Assembly (NCBI RefSeq): GCF_032452875.1
Contig: NC_083881.1
Span: forward strand, 63,185,689-63,249,688
Direction: 5' to 3'
Length of the DNA stretch: 64,000 nt
Source: Bos javanicus
Taxonomy: Eukaryota > Chordata > Mammalia > Artiodactyla > Bovidae
The notes below the pieces were generated by a model. The model searched no databases and was not told where the DNA came from. It was given only the letters and a program-made list of their open reading frames with translations. Positions within the stretch are counted from its first letter, which is position 1. Every line of letters starts with the position of its first letter. The position numbers were made by a program, and so were the translations under genes. Shown piece by piece: positions 62,279 to 64,000 of the stretch.

Positions 62279-62928
62279 AAAAAAGTTATATGTAGTAAAA
62301 TAGATATAACACGAGGTTCACTCTCTTAATCACTTTTAAATGTTTAATTCAGTGGCATTAAGCACATTCACTGGAGAAGGGGACGACAGAGGATGAGATG
62401 GCTGGATGGCATCACCGACTCGCCATCGAGTTTGAGTAGACTCCAGGAGTTGGTGATGGACAGGGAGGCCTGGCGTGCTGCGATTCATGGGGTCGAAAAG
62501 AGTCAGACACAACTGAGCGACTGAACCGAACTGAACTGAAGTACATTCACAATGTTGTGTAACCATGACCGCTATCTATTTCCAAAACTCATCACTCCAA
62601 ACAGAAACCCTGTAAATATTACACAATAACTACCCATTCCCCGCTCCCAGCCCTGATAATTTCTACTTTTTGTTTCTATGAACTTGTCTATTCTAGATAC
62701 TTCATATAAGTGGAATCATACAATACTTGCTTTTTTGTGTCTGACTTCTTTCACTTAGTATATTTTCAAGATTCATCCATGTTGTGTCATGCATTCGAAT
62801 TTCATTTTTATGGCTGAATAATATTCCACCATATGTAAATGCCACAATTTATCCATTCATCTGTTCATGAGCACTTAGGCTGTTTTCACATTTTAGCTAT
62901 TGTGAATAATGCTGCTACTATTAAAATG
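62279..62928 (-). mobile_element. L1M LINE 3' end split by BovB
   Basis: AATTCAGTGGCATTAAGCACATTCAC, CAACCATGACCGCTATC-type, CATATAAGTGGAATCATAC, TATGGCTGAATAATATTCCACC, TATTGTGAATAATGCTGCT. Antisense, older than the L1-BT beside it. Confidence 0.88.
62372..62542 (+). mobile_element. BovB 3' end nested in L1M
   Basis: GAGAAGGGGACGACAGAGGATGAG to CTGAACCGAACTGAACTGAAG. Exact duplication ACATTCAC at 62364-62371 and 62543-62550. Confidence 0.93.
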
Positions 62929-62938
62929 CCTAGCAACT

Positions 62939-63154
62939 CTGTGCTGTGTGTGCTTAGTTATTCGTTCATGTCTGACTCTTTTTGACCCCATGGACTGTAG
63001 CCCGCCAGGCTCCTTTGTCCATGGGGATTCTCCAGGCAAGAATACCGAAGTGGGTTGCCATGCCCTCCTGCAGGGGATCTTCCCAACCCAGGGATCAACC
63101 CAGGTCTCCCGCATTATAGGCAGATTCTTTACCGTCTGAGCCACCAGGGAAGTC
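62939..63154 (-). mobile_element. Bov-tA SINE
   Basis: Antisense Bov-tA. Exact duplication CCTAGCAACT at 62929-62938 and 63155-63164, inside the right flank repeat of the L1M. Confidence 0.94.
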
Positions 63155-63263
63155 CCTAGCAACTATAATTGTCTTAACTTAACAAAAGAATGGTATTTAA
63201 TCTGATCTTATAATTCACTTTTGTCACAAACATTCCAATTTCTTATAAATATATACATGGAAA

Positions 63264-64000
63264 TTCAGTTCAGCTCAGTTCAGTCGCTCAGTCATGTCCG
63301 ACTCTTTGCGACCCCATGAATCCAGCACGCCAAGGCCTCCCTGTCCATCACCAACTCCTGGAGTTCACTCAGGCTCACGTCCATCGAGTCAGTGATGCCA
63401 TCCAGCCATCTCATCCTCTGTCTTCCCCTTCTCCTCCTGCCCCCAATCCCTTCCAGCATCAGAGTCTTTTCCAATGAGTCAACTCTTCACATGAGGTAGC
63501 CAAAGTACTGGAGTTTCAGCTTTAGCATCATTCCTTCCAAAGAAATCCCAGGGCTGATCTTCAGAATGGACTAGTTGGATCTCCTTACGGTCCAAGGGAC
63601 TCTCAAGAGTCTTCTCCAACACCACCTTTCAAAAACATCAATTCTTCGGTGCTCAGCTTTCTTCACAGTCCAACTCTCACATCCATACATGACCACTGGA
63701 AAAACCATAGCCTTGACTACACAGATCTTTGTTGGCAAAGTAATGTCTCTGCTTTTGAATATGCTATCTAGGTTGGCCATAACTTTTCTTCCAAGGAGTA
63801 AGTGTCTTTTAATTTCATGGCTGCAGTCACCATCTGCAGTGATTTTGGAGCCCCCCAAAATAAAGTCTGACACTGTTTCCACTGTTTCCCCACCTATTTC
63901 CCATGAAGTGATGGGACCACATGCCATGATCTTCGTTTTTCTGAATGTTGAGCTTTAAGCCAACTTTTTCACTCTCCACTTTCACTTTCATCAAGAGGTT
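63264..64000 (-). mobile_element. BovB LINE, runs off window
   Basis: 3' end CAGTTCAGCTCAGTTCAGTCGC at 63264. The antisense RT C-terminal region continues to the window edge. Minus-strand frames 63292-63474 and 63571-63927 carry the C-terminal segments (METVSDFILGGSKITADGD-type region) separated by frameshifts. 5' extent unknown. Confidence 0.95.

Noticed and set aside
1..64000. CRISPR arrays, operons, phage or bacterial defence systems
   Set aside because: Repeat content is wholly ruminant. The tandem repeats are microsatellites without unique spacers. No prokaryotic gene organisation is present.

Overview
This window is mammalian nuclear DNA from a ruminant, almost certainly a bovid (cattle, sheep or goat type). 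The diagnostic evidence is many copies of ruminant-specific retroposons: Bov-tA (tRNA-headed SINE), Bov-A2 (dimeric SINE), BovB (RTE-type LINE) and bovine-type L1 3' ends. These lie over older cetartiodactyl CHR-type SINEs and mammal-wide MIR, L2, MaLR/MLT1, hAT, mariner and L1M fossils. I found no convincing host protein-coding exon, tRNA, rRNA, CRISPR array or bacterial-type feature. The window reads as intergenic or deep intronic sequence. Family names come from recognising consensus motifs, not from a database search, and subfamily names should be taken loosely.

Layout. 1-11 kb: a CA-rich variable tandem repeat, a head-to-head pair of Bov-tA SINEs, L2, MER5, MLT1, MIR and CHR remnants, and a 2.5 kb stretch (4.08-6.59 kb) with no recognised repeat. 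11-13 kb: a 1.26 kb BovB reverse-transcriptase fragment set in a TATG microsatellite. 13-22 kb: SINE-dense, with a solo endogenous-retrovirus LTR bounded by a 4-bp duplication (15.8 kb), BovB nested in a CHR SINE (18.3 kb), a MER1-type DNA transposon and a Bov-A2 with an intact target duplication. 22-31 kb: sparse repeats, a three-level nest (Bov-tA in L1 in MIR, 25 kb), a mariner MITE inside an MLT1 LTR (27.6 kb), a poly(A)-tailed retroposed RNA of unknown parent (30.5 kb) and an L2 end present twice (31.2 and 31.6 kb). 32.5-36 kb: an AT-rich, repeat-poor block, then a stretch with an unexplained 206-codon reading frame. 36-50 kb: mixed SINE, L2, MaLR and L1M, often nested. 50-57 kb: a decayed hAT transposon, old L1, an unnamed ~120-bp repeat, and an LTR split by BovB and abutting L1 ORF2. 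57-64 kb: L2, CHR, an L1M insertion with unusually long flanking repeats, and a BovB running off the window end.

The parts do not work together as a gene system. The sequence is best read as a stratigraphy of insertions: MIR/L2/hAT oldest, then MaLR and L1M, then CHR, then BovB, L1-BT, Bov-tA and Bov-A2. The points most worth checking are the unnamed inverted repeat pair (54.1/57.6 kb), the retroposed RNA (30.5 kb), the tail-only insertion that keeps a BovB frame open (56.45 kb), the near-perfect hairpins that look like template-switch mutations, and the long-TSD L1M.
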